Source: Leucobacter sp. wl10
Lineage (GTDB): Bacteria; Actinomycetota; Actinomycetes; Actinomycetales; Microbacteriaceae
Assembly (NCBI RefSeq): GCF_003569785.1
Contig: NZ_KZ983995.1
Span: 1-64,000, forward strand
Length of the DNA: 64,000 bases
Reading direction: 5' to 3'
Under the pieces are notes generated by a model. It searched no databases. It was given only the letters and a program-made list of their open reading frames with translations, and was not told the origin of the DNA. Position 1 is the stretch's first letter; each line of letters begins with the position of its first letter. Below, piece by piece: positions 28,155-37,254 of this stretch. The position numbers and the translations under genes are program-made.

Positions 28155-30473
28155 GTGCCGGAGCAGAGGCGGCTGCGCGGCTACGAGGGCTTCGGGGGGC
28201 GGGTCTCCGAGTTCGTCTCGGACTCGACGCCCTGGTGGCGGCAGCGGCCCACCGCCCCCGACGGGGCGCCGAATGTCATCGTGATGCTGGTCGACGATCT
28301 CGGGTTCAGCGACCTCGGCCCCTTCGGCAGCGAGATCCCGACGCCGCACATCGACCGGCTCGCGGGCGACGGCTGGGTGTTCACCAACTACCGCACGGCG
28401 CCCATGTGCTCGCCGGCCCGCGCCGCGCTGATGACGGGCCTCAACCCGCACCGCGCGGGGTTCGGCTTCGTGGCGCACACCGACCCGGGCTACCCCGGCT
28501 TCACCTGCGAGCTGCCGGACGACGCGCCGACGCTCGCCGAGTCGCTGCGCGCGGGCGGCTACGCCACGTTCGCCGTGGGCAAGTGGCACCTGACGCTCGA
28601 GTCGAGGCTGCACGACGCGGCCGACCGGTCCTCCTGGCCTCTGCAGCGCGGCTTCGACCGCTACTTCGGCAGCATGGACGGGTTCACCTCGCTGCACCAC
28701 CCCCACCGGCTCGTGCGCGACAACTCGGTCGTCGACGTGCAGGAGTTTTCCGACGGCTACTTCCTCACAGACCAGCTCACCGACGAGGCGCTCGCCATGA
28801 TCGACGCGCTGCGCGCGAGCGACGCCGCCAAGCCGTTCTTCCTGTACTACGCCCACACCTCGGTGCACGGCCCGATCCAGGCGAAGGCGGTCGACATCGA
28901 GCGGCACCGCGGGCGCTACGAGGCCGGCTGGAACGCGCTGCGCGAGGCGCGCTTCGCGCGGCAGCGGGAGCTCGGGATCGTGCCGCAGCACGCGGAGCTG
29001 CCGCACGACGCGATCGCGGACGGACACCGGATCCCGATCTGGGACTCGCTGAGCGACGAGGATCGCGCGCTCTTCGCGCGCCACATGGAGGTGTACGCGG
29101 CGGCGGTCGACGAGGTCGACCAGAGCGTCGGCCGCCTCGTCGCCCGTCTCGAGCAGCTCGGCGAGCTCGAGAACACGATCATCGTGCTGGCCAGCGACAA
29201 CGGAGGCACGGCTGAGGGCGGCCCCGGCGGCACGCGCAGCTACTTCGCGCAGTTCGGGCACTCGGCTCCGGTGCCCGAGGGGTGGGTGAGGGACGTGCCC
29301 CGCGACCTCGAGGACATCGGCGGCCCGACGCTCTTCTCCCAGTACCCCACCGGGTGGGCCCGCGTCTCGAACACGCCGTTCCGCTCGTTCAAGTCGTCCA
29401 CCTACGAGGGCGGCGTGCACGCGCCGCTCATCGTGGCGTGGCCCGCCGCCCCAACGAGCTCGCGCGGCCTGCGCGAGCAGTTCGTGTTCGTGTCCGACCT
29501 GGCGCCCACCATCCTCGAACTCGCGGGCGTGCCCCGGCTCGCCGAGCTGAGGGGGCGGCCCGCGCAGGAGGCCGACGGGCGGAGCATGGCCCCGGTGCTG
29601 GGAGACCCCGACGCCGAGGTGCGCGAGGCGCAGTACTTCGAGTGCCTGGGGCGCCGCGCCATGGTCGAGGGGGAGTGGAAAGCGGTGTCGCCCACGCCGC
29701 CGACGCGCGGGGAGGGCGCGGCCGGCGGCTCCTGGGAGCTGTACCGCCTCTCCGAGGACCCGACGGAGACCCGGGATCTCGCGGCGGCCGAACCCGATCG
29801 CCTCTCCGCGCTCGCCGAGCGCTGGCGCGAGGAGGCCTGGAGCAACGCCGTGTTCCCGCTCGATGACGACGGCACGCTGCACGCGAACCGCCCTGAGACG
29901 GAGGCCGCCCTCGCCGCGCCCGTGTCGCTCATACCGTTCCGGCCGCCGCTCGAGCGCTTCCGCGCGGCGCAGCTGACGGCGCTGAAGTCGTTCGTCGTCG
30001 AGGCGTCGCTGGCGCTCGGCGAGCGCGGGGAGGGGGTGGTCGTCGCCCACGGCGACCAGGGCGGCGGCTACCTGCTGGCCATCGAGGACGGCGCGCCGCT
30101 GCTCTCCTACAACGCCTACGGCGAGATGCACCGGGCGCGGGGCGGCGCGCTGCAGCCGGGCGCCCGCGAGCTCGTGCTGCGCGTCGACGAGCTCGAGGGC
30201 CTGCGGTGGCGGCTGCGGCTCGAGGTCGACGGCGCGCTCTCGGCCGAGATCGCCGCCGTGCCGATGCTGCTCGGCATGGCGCCGTTCACCGGAATCAGCG
30301 TCGGGTACGACTACGGCGGCCCCGTCGACTGGGACCTGCACGAGCGGCGTCGCTCGTTCCGCTTCGCGGGAGGATCCATCGAGCGCCTGCGGTACGTGCC
30401 GGGCGCTCGCTCGCGGCACGACCGCACGGTGCTCCGCGACATCGGCGGCGCCGTCGCGCAGCTCGCCGACTGA
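28155..30473 (+). CDS. Type I arylsulfatase (formylglycine-dependent), cytosolic
   Basis: Hydrolyses sulfate esters to alcohol and sulfate. 772 residues, near the length of mycobacterial AtsA/AtsD. The modification motif CSPAR starts at Cys85; metal-binding Asp residues are in VDDLG and SDNGG. No signal peptide, so it should act inside the cell on imported ester, after modification by the FGE at 22884. The C-terminal part (from about 570) is an extra beta-rich domain seen in long sulfatases. GTG start two bases after the ATPase stop; no strong ribosome-binding site. Confidence 0.9.
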   Translation: MPEQRRLRGYEGFGGRVSEFVSDSTPWWRQRPTAPDGAPNVIVMLVDDLGFSDLGPFGSEIPTPHIDRLAGDGWVFTNYRTAPMCSPARAALMTGLNPHRAGFGFVAHTDPGYPGFTCELPDDAPTLAESLRAGGYATFAVGKWHLTLESRLHDAADRSSWPLQRGFDRYFGSMDGFTSLHHPHRLVRDNSVVDVQEFSDGYFLTDQLTDEALAMIDALRASDAAKPFFLYYAHTSVHGPIQAKAVDIERHRGRYEAGWNALREARFARQRELGIVPQHAELPHDAIADGHRIPIWDSLSDEDRALFARHMEVYAAAVDEVDQSVGRLVARLEQLGELENTIIVLASDNGGTAEGGPGGTRSYFAQFGHSAPVPEGWVRDVPRDLEDIGGPTLFSQYPTGWARVSNTPFRSFKSSTYEGGVHAPLIVAWPAAPTSSRGLREQFVFVSDLAPTILELAGVPRLAELRGRPAQEADGRSMAPVLGDPDAEVREAQYFECLGRRAMVEGEWKAVSPTPPTRGEGAAGGSWELYRLSEDPTETRDLAAAEPDRLSALAERWREEAWSNAVFPLDDDGTLHANRPETEAALAAPVSLIPFRPPLERFRAAQLTALKSFVVEASLALGERGEGVVVAHGDQGGGYLLAIEDGAPLLSYNAYGEMHRARGGALQPGARELVLRVDELEGLRWRLRLEVDGALSAEIAAVPMLLGMAPFTGISVGYDYGGPVDWDLHERRRSFRFAGGSIERLRYVPGARSRHDRTVLRDIGGAVAQLAD

Positions 30474-30525
30474 TCGGGCCGCCCTCCGCGCCGAGCCGCC
30501 CCGAGCCGCCCCGAGCCGGATCGAG

Positions 30526-30548
30526 CGGGCCCGGGCGATCCGGGCCCG
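30526..30548. terminator. Bidirectional terminator hairpin
   Basis: CGGGCCCGG and CCGGGCCCG pair over 9 bp around a 5-base loop, between the convergent sulfatase and exporter genes. Confidence 0.6.
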
Positions 30549-30562
30549 ACTCGGCCGCCGCC

Positions 30563-32173
30563 CTACCCGTCGCCCTCGAGCTCCCTCCTCCGCATGAGCG
30601 CGAGCGAGGCCGCCGATCCGGCCGCCGCGACGAGCAGGAGCCACCACAGCCCCCGGACATCGATGCCGCCGCCGCTGACCGTCGGGACATCCGCGACCGG
30701 CGAGAGGCGCACGATCCAGTCGGGGAGCCCGAACAGGGCTCCGAACAGTCCCAGCAGCAGCCCCAGCAGCACCAGGGTCCACCCGAGGGGAATCGTGGCG
30801 CGCGGCAGCACGACGAACACGAGCGCCGTGAGCGCCAGGAAGACGGCCGCCGCGACCGCCTGTCCGCCGCCGCTCACCAGCGCGTCCCGCGCCAGGGACC
30901 ACTCGTCCCCGCCCGCAACCGCGCCGATCACCGAACCGAGCACACCGGCGGCCGTCACCAGCAGGATCGCGGCGAGGGCGATGGCGAGGGTGGCCGCGAG
31001 CCACCGCACCCGGTCGACGGGCGCGGCGAGCACGAGCTCGGCGGTGCCGCGCACCTCCTCCTGGCGGGCGCGGCACACCGTCTGCACCGCGGCGCACGAG
31101 GCGAGCACGCCGACGACGATGAAGAAGATCACGACCATGCCCTGGGCGAGTTCGCCGCCGTCCGAGAGTGCGGCCGTGAGCTGCTCGACCGCGGGCACCT
31201 CCGCGCCGATCGCGTCGATGACCGAGGCGAGGCTCGTCGCGAGCAGTCCGGTGAGCACGCCGCCCGCGCACCAGCCGATCAGCGAACCCCGCGAGAGCCG
31301 CCAGGCCAGCCCGAGCGGGGAGGACAGGGCGGCGGGAGCGGCCTCCCGTCCGGGGCGCTCCCCGATGAGGCCGCCGCCCACGTCGCGCACCGACCGCAGC
31401 AGCGACGCGGCCACCGAGAGCAGCGCGGCGAGCCCGAGGCCGAGCAGGATCGGCCGCGGATCGTCCGCGGCGAACGGCCGGGCGTTCTCCGCCCAGCCGA
31501 ACGGCGAGAGCCAGGCGGGCCAGGCGCTCTCCACGCTCCGCAGGTCGTCGCTCGGCGCGCCCAGCGCGTTGCCGACCCCGCTGAGCGCGAAGGCGATCAC
31601 GATGCACCACACGGCGAGGGCGTTCGCGCCCCGGGAGGTGCGCATGAGCTGCCCTGCGGTGAGGCCGACGGACAGGAACGCGAGCCCGACCGCCCCCGTG
31701 GCCGCGGCGGCGACGAGGCAGCCGGTGGCGTCGAGTCCGGCCGCGAGGAACACCGCCGCGACGAGGGCCGAGAGCACGAGGTTGGCGAGCGCACCGTGCG
31801 CGATCGTGGCCGCGAGCGGTGCGATCCGCCCGACGGGGGCCGCGCCGACGAGCTCGGCGCGACCCGCCTCCTCCTCCGCGCGCGTGTGCCGCACCGCGAG
31901 GAAGCTGCTCATGAAGGCCGCCATCATCGCGAGGAAGGGGAGGATCAGGAACATCGTGAAGGCGCCGCGGTCGGCACCCGATGGGAGCCCCCTGAACAGC
32001 ATGATGACGGGGTTGGCGACGACGGCGGCGAGGATCTCCACCCGGTCGGACTCGGTGCCGTAGGTCTGGTCGACGCCGTTCACCGCGGCCATGGCCAGCG
32101 CGACCGCGCCGAGGATCCAGAGCGGCAGTTGCAGCCGGTCCCTCCGCAGCCGCAGGCGCAGCAGGGCGATCAT
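30563..32173 (-). CDS. ABC exporter permease, tetronasin-resistance type
   Basis: 536 residues with about twelve membrane helices in two similar halves; each half holds a segment of the form RAEL.GAAPV / TAELVLAAPVDR. This is the layout of permeases next to tetronasin/polyketide exporter ATPases. The ATG at 32173 overlaps the ATPase stop (ATGA). It probably exports a hydrophobic antibiotic or lipid; substrate unknown. Confidence 0.82.
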   Translation of the reverse strand: MIALLRLRLRRDRLQLPLWILGAVALAMAAVNGVDQTYGTESDRVEILAAVVANPVIMLFRGLPSGADRGAFTMFLILPFLAMMAAFMSSFLAVRHTRAEEEAGRAELVGAAPVGRIAPLAATIAHGALANLVLSALVAAVFLAAGLDATGCLVAAAATGAVGLAFLSVGLTAGQLMRTSRGANALAVWCIVIAFALSGVGNALGAPSDDLRSVESAWPAWLSPFGWAENARPFAADDPRPILLGLGLAALLSVAASLLRSVRDVGGGLIGERPGREAAPAALSSPLGLAWRLSRGSLIGWCAGGVLTGLLATSLASVIDAIGAEVPAVEQLTAALSDGGELAQGMVVIFFIVVGVLASCAAVQTVCRARQEEVRGTAELVLAAPVDRVRWLAATLAIALAAILLVTAAGVLGSVIGAVAGGDEWSLARDALVSGGGQAVAAAVFLALTALVFVVLPRATIPLGWTLVLLGLLLGLFGALFGLPDWIVRLSPVADVPTVSGGGIDVRGLWWLLLVAAAGSAASLALMRRRELEGDG

Positions 32174-33132
32174 CGCGCCGAGCCTCCGCCCGGGGCCGTC
32201 GCCCCACGGGTCGCCCCCGCCAGCTTCGGATCGGCCAGGTCGTCGCCGTAGTGCCGCAGGAACAGCTCCTCGAGCGACGGCGGCCGGATCCGCAGGCCCG
32301 CGACGCCCCTCGCGGCGAGCTCCGGGAGCAGGGGCCCGAGGGCATCGCTGTCGACGGTGAAGCGGGCGCGGCCGTCCGCGACCGCCGCGTCGTGCGCGCC
32401 CGGGAGGCCGGCGACAGCCGCGGGGTCCGTCGCCTCGAAGGACACCTCGGTACGGGTGAGGTGCCGCAGCTCGGCGAGCGTTCCCGACTCGGCGATCCTG
32501 CCCGCCCGGATGATGCTCACGCGGTCGCACAGCAGCTCGACCTCGGAGAGGATGTGACTCGACAGCAGGACCGTCGCCCCAGCCGCGCGGAGCCGGTGGA
32601 TCTCGTCGCGGAAGACGACCTCCATGAGCGGGTCGAGGCCGCTCGTCGGCTCGTCGAGGACGTAGAGCTCCGCCGGGACGGCGAGCGCCGCGATCAGCGC
32701 GATCTTCTGGCGGTTGCCCTTCGAGTAGCTGCGCCCCTTCTTGCGCGGATCGAACCGGAAAACCGAGGCGAGGCGCTCCTTCTCGGACGCGTATGCGGCG
32801 TCCCCCCGCCGCGCGCCGCGCAGCCGGGCCAGCAGGTCGATCGCCTCCCCGCCGGAGAGGTTCGGCCACACGCTCACGTCGCCGGGGACGTAGGCGATGC
32901 GCCGGTGGATCCGTACGGCGTCGCGCCACGGGTCTTCTTCGAAGACGGCGGCCTCGCCCCCCGTCTTCCGCGCGAGGCCCAGCAGGATCCGGATGGCGGT
33001 GGTCTTCCCCGCGCCGTTGGGACCGAGGAAGCCGTGGATCTGGCCCGCCTCGACGCGCAGGTCGAGCCCGTCGAGGGCCCGGACCCGGCCGAAGCGCTTG
33101 GTGAGCCCGTTCGTTCGCACAACCGCGGTCAT
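32170..33132 (-). CDS. ABC exporter ATPase, daunorubicin/tetronasin type
   Basis: 320-residue ATPase: Walker A GPNGAGKTT, a YSKGNRQK stretch in place of the usual LSGGQ signature, Walker B LYVLDEPTSGLDP, and a C-terminal regulatory segment (about 215-300). The SKGN signature is typical of this exporter group. Lead gene of a two-gene operon; an 18-bp palindrome lies 44 bases upstream. Confidence 0.86.
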   Translation of the reverse strand: MTAVVRTNGLTKRFGRVRALDGLDLRVEAGQIHGFLGPNGAGKTTAIRILLGLARKTGGEAAVFEEDPWRDAVRIHRRIAYVPGDVSVWPNLSGGEAIDLLARLRGARRGDAAYASEKERLASVFRFDPRKKGRSYSKGNRQKIALIAALAVPAELYVLDEPTSGLDPLMEVVFRDEIHRLRAAGATVLLSSHILSEVELLCDRVSIIRAGRIAESGTLAELRHLTRTEVSFEATDPAAVAGLPGAHDAAVADGRARFTVDSDALGPLLPELAARGVAGLRIRPPSLEELFLRHYGDDLADPKLAGATRGATAPGGGSAR

Positions 33133-33175
33133 GGGTGCAACGGTACGCCGATCCCGCGGAATGGTGAATATCCCG

Positions 33176-33193
33176 GACCGTATCGATACGGTC
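33176..33193. promoter_or_regulatory. 18-bp perfect palindrome upstream of the exporter
   Basis: GACCGTATCGATACGGTC is fully self-complementary and lies in the short gap between the exporter ATPase start and the end of the EthD gene. Likely operator of a repressor that is not encoded next to it. Confidence 0.6.
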
Positions 33194-33208
33194 TCCGAAC
33201 GGCGGGCC

Positions 33209-33520
33209 TCACCCGACGGGGAAGGACTCCACCGCGAACGGGAGGACCGTCGCTCCGCCCGTCGCGTAGTTCGGCACGTCGGCCTGCACGGTCAGCCCCT
33301 CGGGCGAGGCGAGTGCGGCGCCGAGGGCGGCCTCGTCGGCGAAGGTCGCCTGGAACACGCCGAAGTACGGCCCCTCGCCCGGCTCGCAGATGTCGAGCGC
33401 GTAGGCGATCCCCTGCACGCCCGGCAGTTTGGCGCAGAGGGGCAGGTGCGTGCTCAGGTAGTGCTCCCTGAACGCGGCCCGATCGGTCGGCTCCGGGTAG
33501 AGCACGGTGAGCTGGTGCAT
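33209..33520 (-). CDS. EthD domain protein
   Basis: 103-residue dimeric alpha+beta-barrel type protein: LTVLYPEPTDRAAFREHY, then LPGVQGIAYAL, match the EthD family, whose members assist oxidative degradation or act as small lyases/isomerases. AAGGAGA precedes the ATG. It follows the amidohydrolase on the same strand by 35 bases and may be in the amine-oxidase operon. Confidence 0.78.
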   Translation of the reverse strand: MHQLTVLYPEPTDRAAFREHYLSTHLPLCAKLPGVQGIAYALDICEPGEGPYFGVFQATFADEAALGAALASPEGLTVQADVPNYATGGATVLPFAVESFPVG

Positions 33521-33555
33521 GCGTTTCTCCTTCGGTCGGGGCCGCGAGGGGCCGG

Positions 33556-35226
33556 TCAGTCGCGCGCGTAGACCCGGCGGCCCGCGAACCAGGTCTCCGC
33601 GACCGTGGTGCGCACCAGCTGGTTCGCCGGGTGCTCGAACGGATCGCGATCCAGCAGCACGAGGTCGGCCGACTTGCCGACCTCGAGCGAACCGGTCTCC
33701 GAGGCGAGCCCCATCGCGGTGACGGCGCCGATGGTGAACGCCTCGATCGCCTCGGCGAGCGTGATCGCCTGCTCGGGCCAGAGCGCTCCCGGGTACTGCC
33801 CGTGCGGATCCTCGCGCGTGACGAGGCCGTGGATCCCCTCCCAGGCGTTCGGAGACGCGGCCACGGGCCAGTCGGACCCGCCCGCGACGATGGCGCCGGC
33901 ATCGAGCAGCGCGCGGTTCGGCTGCATCCGGTCGGCGCGCTCGCGCGGGAGCACCTCGCGGATCGCCTCGACGATCGGGCCCGGCACCCAGATGAAGGGG
34001 CAGATGTCGGCCGCGACGCCGAGCTTCGCGAAGCGCTCGATGTCGTCGGGGTGCACGAACTGCCCGTGGGCGATGTGGTACCGGGTGTCGGCGAAGCCCT
34101 CGGCGCGCAGCGTCTCGACGGCGTCGAGTACCTCGTGCACGGAGGCGTCTCCGGTGCAGTGGATCTTCGCGCCCAGGCCGGCCTTCGCCGCCCGGCGCAG
34201 CCAGTCGGCGAGCTCATCGGGCGGCAGCAGCGTCGCACCGCGGTGGTCGTGCCCGTGCGCGTCGTCGGGCAGGTACGGCTCGAGGAAGGCGCCGGTGCGG
34301 GTCGGCGGCACGCCGTCGAGGAAGATCTTCACGAAGTCGGGGCGGTGGCGCTCCGTGCGGTATCGCTCCCCGTCGAACACGAGGTCGTCGCCGACCCGGG
34401 AGAAGCCGAAGATGTCGTCGTTGACGAGCATCGACGAGACGACCCACGCGTCGAGCTCGCCGGCGGCGTCGAGCGAGCGCAGCGCCTCCATGATGTGGAT
34501 CGAGACGCCGGCGTCCTGGAACGCCGTCACGCCGAAGGAGTTCAGGATCTCGACGCCGCGCCGCGCCGCGCTCCGCTCCTGCCCGGGGGTGAGCCCCCCG
34601 GCGGCCTGCTGGGCCCGGGCCACGGGGATGCCGGCGGACTCCAGCAGCACGCCCGTGGCCCGGCCCTCGGCGTCGAGCACCACGCCGGGCTGACCGGCCT
34701 CGACGCCGGCGATCTGCATGGCCCGGCTGCTGACCCAGCGGTTGTGGTGCGAGTCGTCGGAGAGCATGACGGGGCGCCCGCCCGCGGCCTCATTTAGCTG
34801 TGCGAGCGCCTCGCGGGTGCTCACCTCTCCGAGGCGGTCGCTCGCCCAGGGGCCGCCGACCACCCAGGCGTCGGCCGGCAGCGAGGCCGCGTGCTCGCGG
34901 ACGGACGCGATGATCCCGTCGAGGTGGGCGCCGATCGGCACCCGCAGCTCGAACAGCTCCTCCTTGCCGGCGAGGAAGAAGTGGTTGTGCACGTCGGCGA
35001 GGCCGGGCATGACGAACGCGCCCTCGAGGTCGCGCACCTCGGTGTCGGGCCCGGCGAGCGCGCTCACCTCGGCGGCGGCCCCGACGGCGGCGATGCGGCC
35101 GGCGGTGACGGCCACCGCCTCCGCCCAGGGGTTCGAGGGGTCCACGGTGTACACGCGGCCGCCGGTGAGGATGAGGTCGGGGTGAGTGGTCAAGGCGGGC
35201 TCCTGCTTCTCGAGGGTGGTCGTCAT
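33556..35226 (-). CDS. YtcJ-like amidohydrolase
   Basis: 556-residue Amidohydro_3 enzyme: HNH metal motif in DVHNHF, IHCTGD, HIAHGQ, and GGSDWPV with the catalytic Asp; the C-terminal KSADLVLLDRDPF stretch is typical. The ATG overlaps the copper amine oxidase stop (ATGA), so the two are co-translated. It may release an amine from an amide for the oxidase (inference). One of three such enzymes in the window (14930, 58146). Confidence 0.88.
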   Translation of the reverse strand: MTTTLEKQEPALTTHPDLILTGGRVYTVDPSNPWAEAVAVTAGRIAAVGAAAEVSALAGPDTEVRDLEGAFVMPGLADVHNHFFLAGKEELFELRVPIGAHLDGIIASVREHAASLPADAWVVGGPWASDRLGEVSTREALAQLNEAAGGRPVMLSDDSHHNRWVSSRAMQIAGVEAGQPGVVLDAEGRATGVLLESAGIPVARAQQAAGGLTPGQERSAARRGVEILNSFGVTAFQDAGVSIHIMEALRSLDAAGELDAWVVSSMLVNDDIFGFSRVGDDLVFDGERYRTERHRPDFVKIFLDGVPPTRTGAFLEPYLPDDAHGHDHRGATLLPPDELADWLRRAAKAGLGAKIHCTGDASVHEVLDAVETLRAEGFADTRYHIAHGQFVHPDDIERFAKLGVAADICPFIWVPGPIVEAIREVLPRERADRMQPNRALLDAGAIVAGGSDWPVAASPNAWEGIHGLVTREDPHGQYPGALWPEQAITLAEAIEAFTIGAVTAMGLASETGSLEVGKSADLVLLDRDPFEHPANQLVRTTVAETWFAGRRVYARD

Positions 35227-37070
35227 TCGCTGCCCGTGCAGCACGTCGCGGATCCGCCGTCGAGCGAGCGGTCCCGCGCGGTCCACTCGGGCAGCCCGGC
35301 GCCCGGCGCGTGGGCGTTCGGGTAGAAGCCGCCCGGGTAGAGCTCGTCGGGGTCGTACCGCGCGCCCCAGAGGTGCTTCGTGGCGAAGGCCGCACGGCCG
35401 TGCACGGTCGACTCGGGCTGCGCCGCGAGCAGCATCCCGCCCTCGGGGATGAGCCGGTAGGCGGTCGGCCTGCCCACGTGGTTGGTGCGGTGCGCCGAGC
35501 GCGCCTCCCACACCCGGCTCGTCAGGCCGTTCGCGATGCGCTGCGCCGACCGCTCGGTCTCGAGCCGGGTGTCCGACCAGGTGAACGCGTTGCCGTGCGG
35601 GTTGTCGGGGCCGGTCGGGATCCCGACGGCCTCCACCTCGTGCAGCGTGTTGTCCTCGCCGTCGATCGCCACGTCGATGCGCGCGCAGAAGAGGTGCTGG
35701 TGCACGGGGGTGAAGATGCCCGGCGCGATCTCGGGGGCGTGCGGGTTCTCGGATCCCGGGATCCCCGCACCGGCGAACACGATGCCCGTGGCCTTAGCCT
35801 CGACCTGGATGGAGCCGTCGAGGTAGAGGTACCAGAAGAAGCCGTAGTCGTAGTTGCCGACGGTGGCGAAGTAGCTGATCACGAGGCGGCGGCTGCGGCG
35901 CGCCTCGGGGTTGCCCGCGAAGTCGGTGTGCTTCCAGAGGACGCCGTAGTCCTCCTCGTGCATGCACACGGCCCGCGGAATCTTGACCGGATTGCCGTGG
36001 TCGTCGGGCACGAAGGCGTCGAAGTAGTGGATCACGCCCAGACAGTCGCAGCCGAGCGAGAGGGAGTTGGCGTTCTTGCCGAGCAGGTACTCGCCCGCGT
36101 CGAAGTAGCTGATCCAGAGTCGGCTCGGCGACGTGTCGCCGTAGGGCACGACCATCTCGGGAATGCTCGCCCGGTGCGCCACGGAGCGGTCCTCGTCGCC
36201 GTCGCGCCAGGTGATCTGGTTCAGCACCAGCCCCTCCTGCTGGGTGAAGCCGACGCGCAGCTTCCAGTTCTGCCACTGCACGAGGCTGACGTCGACCGAG
36301 AAGCTCGGGCCTTCGGGCTGGGTGATCTCGATGGGCTTGAGCGTGGTGCGGGCGGGCCCCTGCGCGTCGAGGGTGTAGTTGCCGTGCTGCCGGGGCACGG
36401 GCACGTCGCCCTCGTCGTCGATGCGGATCACCCGGCGCTCGGTGAGGTCGCCGTGCACCACGAGGCCCTCGACGGGGTGTGCCCACGGGCTGTCGGACTC
36501 GTCGAAGCGCACGTAGGTGTGGGAGCGCACGATGCGGCGGCCGACCTCGTCGTCGCGGCCGAAGAACCCCGGGGCGAGGGGGGAGCAGAAGGCCAGCTCC
36601 AGGTGCTGCTCGAGGCCGCGGCGGCGCATCGCCGCCCGCCACTCGGGGGAGGCCTTGACGATGGCCGCGGCGTCCTCGTACTCCTCGAAGAGGTACTGGG
36701 GCTGGCCGTAGGGATGCTCGCCGGTGGGCAGCACGCGGAAGTCGTCGACCTCGCCGCGGGTCACCGCGACGATGGCCTCGGAGACCGCGCCGGTGTCGCG
36801 CTCGAGCAGCGTCACGCGGATGCGGCGGTCGAGCGCGTCGCCGGATCGCCACACGGCGAGCGTCTGCTTCGGGGGGTCGACCGGCAGCATGCGGGGCACG
36901 CGGGTGTGCTCGGTGAAGCGGCCGGCGTCGGCGAGGATGCGCCGGGCCTCGGCGATCTCCTCGCTCGTCAGCGGGTCGAGGGGGTGCACGGCGCTCGCCG
37001 GCGTGGTGACCCGCGCGCCGTGCGTGTGGGTGACGTCGGGGCGGTGGCGGTCGGCGAAAGCCTGTGCCAT
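35223..37070 (-). CDS. Copper-containing primary amine oxidase (TPQ enzyme)
   Basis: Oxidises a primary amine to aldehyde, ammonia and hydrogen peroxide. 615 residues, usual for bacterial enzymes. Tyr407 in GNYDYG is the residue converted to topaquinone; HQHLF supplies copper His ligands. AAAGGAGC precedes the ATG, and GATAAT at 37108-37113 (minus) is a likely -10. The nearby MoaF-like and FeaR-like genes support a monoamine role. No signal peptide, so probably cytosolic. Confidence 0.92.
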   Translation of the reverse strand: MAQAFADRHRPDVTHTHGARVTTPASAVHPLDPLTSEEIAEARRILADAGRFTEHTRVPRMLPVDPPKQTLAVWRSGDALDRRIRVTLLERDTGAVSEAIVAVTRGEVDDFRVLPTGEHPYGQPQYLFEEYEDAAAIVKASPEWRAAMRRRGLEQHLELAFCSPLAPGFFGRDDEVGRRIVRSHTYVRFDESDSPWAHPVEGLVVHGDLTERRVIRIDDEGDVPVPRQHGNYTLDAQGPARTTLKPIEITQPEGPSFSVDVSLVQWQNWKLRVGFTQQEGLVLNQITWRDGDEDRSVAHRASIPEMVVPYGDTSPSRLWISYFDAGEYLLGKNANSLSLGCDCLGVIHYFDAFVPDDHGNPVKIPRAVCMHEEDYGVLWKHTDFAGNPEARRSRRLVISYFATVGNYDYGFFWYLYLDGSIQVEAKATGIVFAGAGIPGSENPHAPEIAPGIFTPVHQHLFCARIDVAIDGEDNTLHEVEAVGIPTGPDNPHGNAFTWSDTRLETERSAQRIANGLTSRVWEARSAHRTNHVGRPTAYRLIPEGGMLLAAQPESTVHGRAAFATKHLWGARYDPDELYPGGFYPNAHAPGAGLPEWTARDRSLDGGSATCCTGSE

Positions 37071-37254
37071 GGGGGCTCCTTTGCCGAGGAATGGACGGCT
37101 CGTCGCCATTATCCCCCGGGCGGTGTTGACTCTGGGCGAAGACCGATGCGCTGAGAGCGTAGAGCTGCTCGGCGCGGACGGCGGATCGCGGCAGGATGAG
37201 AGGAGGAGGGGCCGCTCGCGGCCGCAGCAGGCAATCGAACGGAGAGGATCCCGC

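Noticed and set aside
28134..32345. Minus-strand open frame of 1403 codons opposite the sulfatase and exporter region
   Set aside because: Opposes well-supported genes; Arg/Ala/Gly-rich residue mix typical of high-GC shadow frames; no domain or start site.
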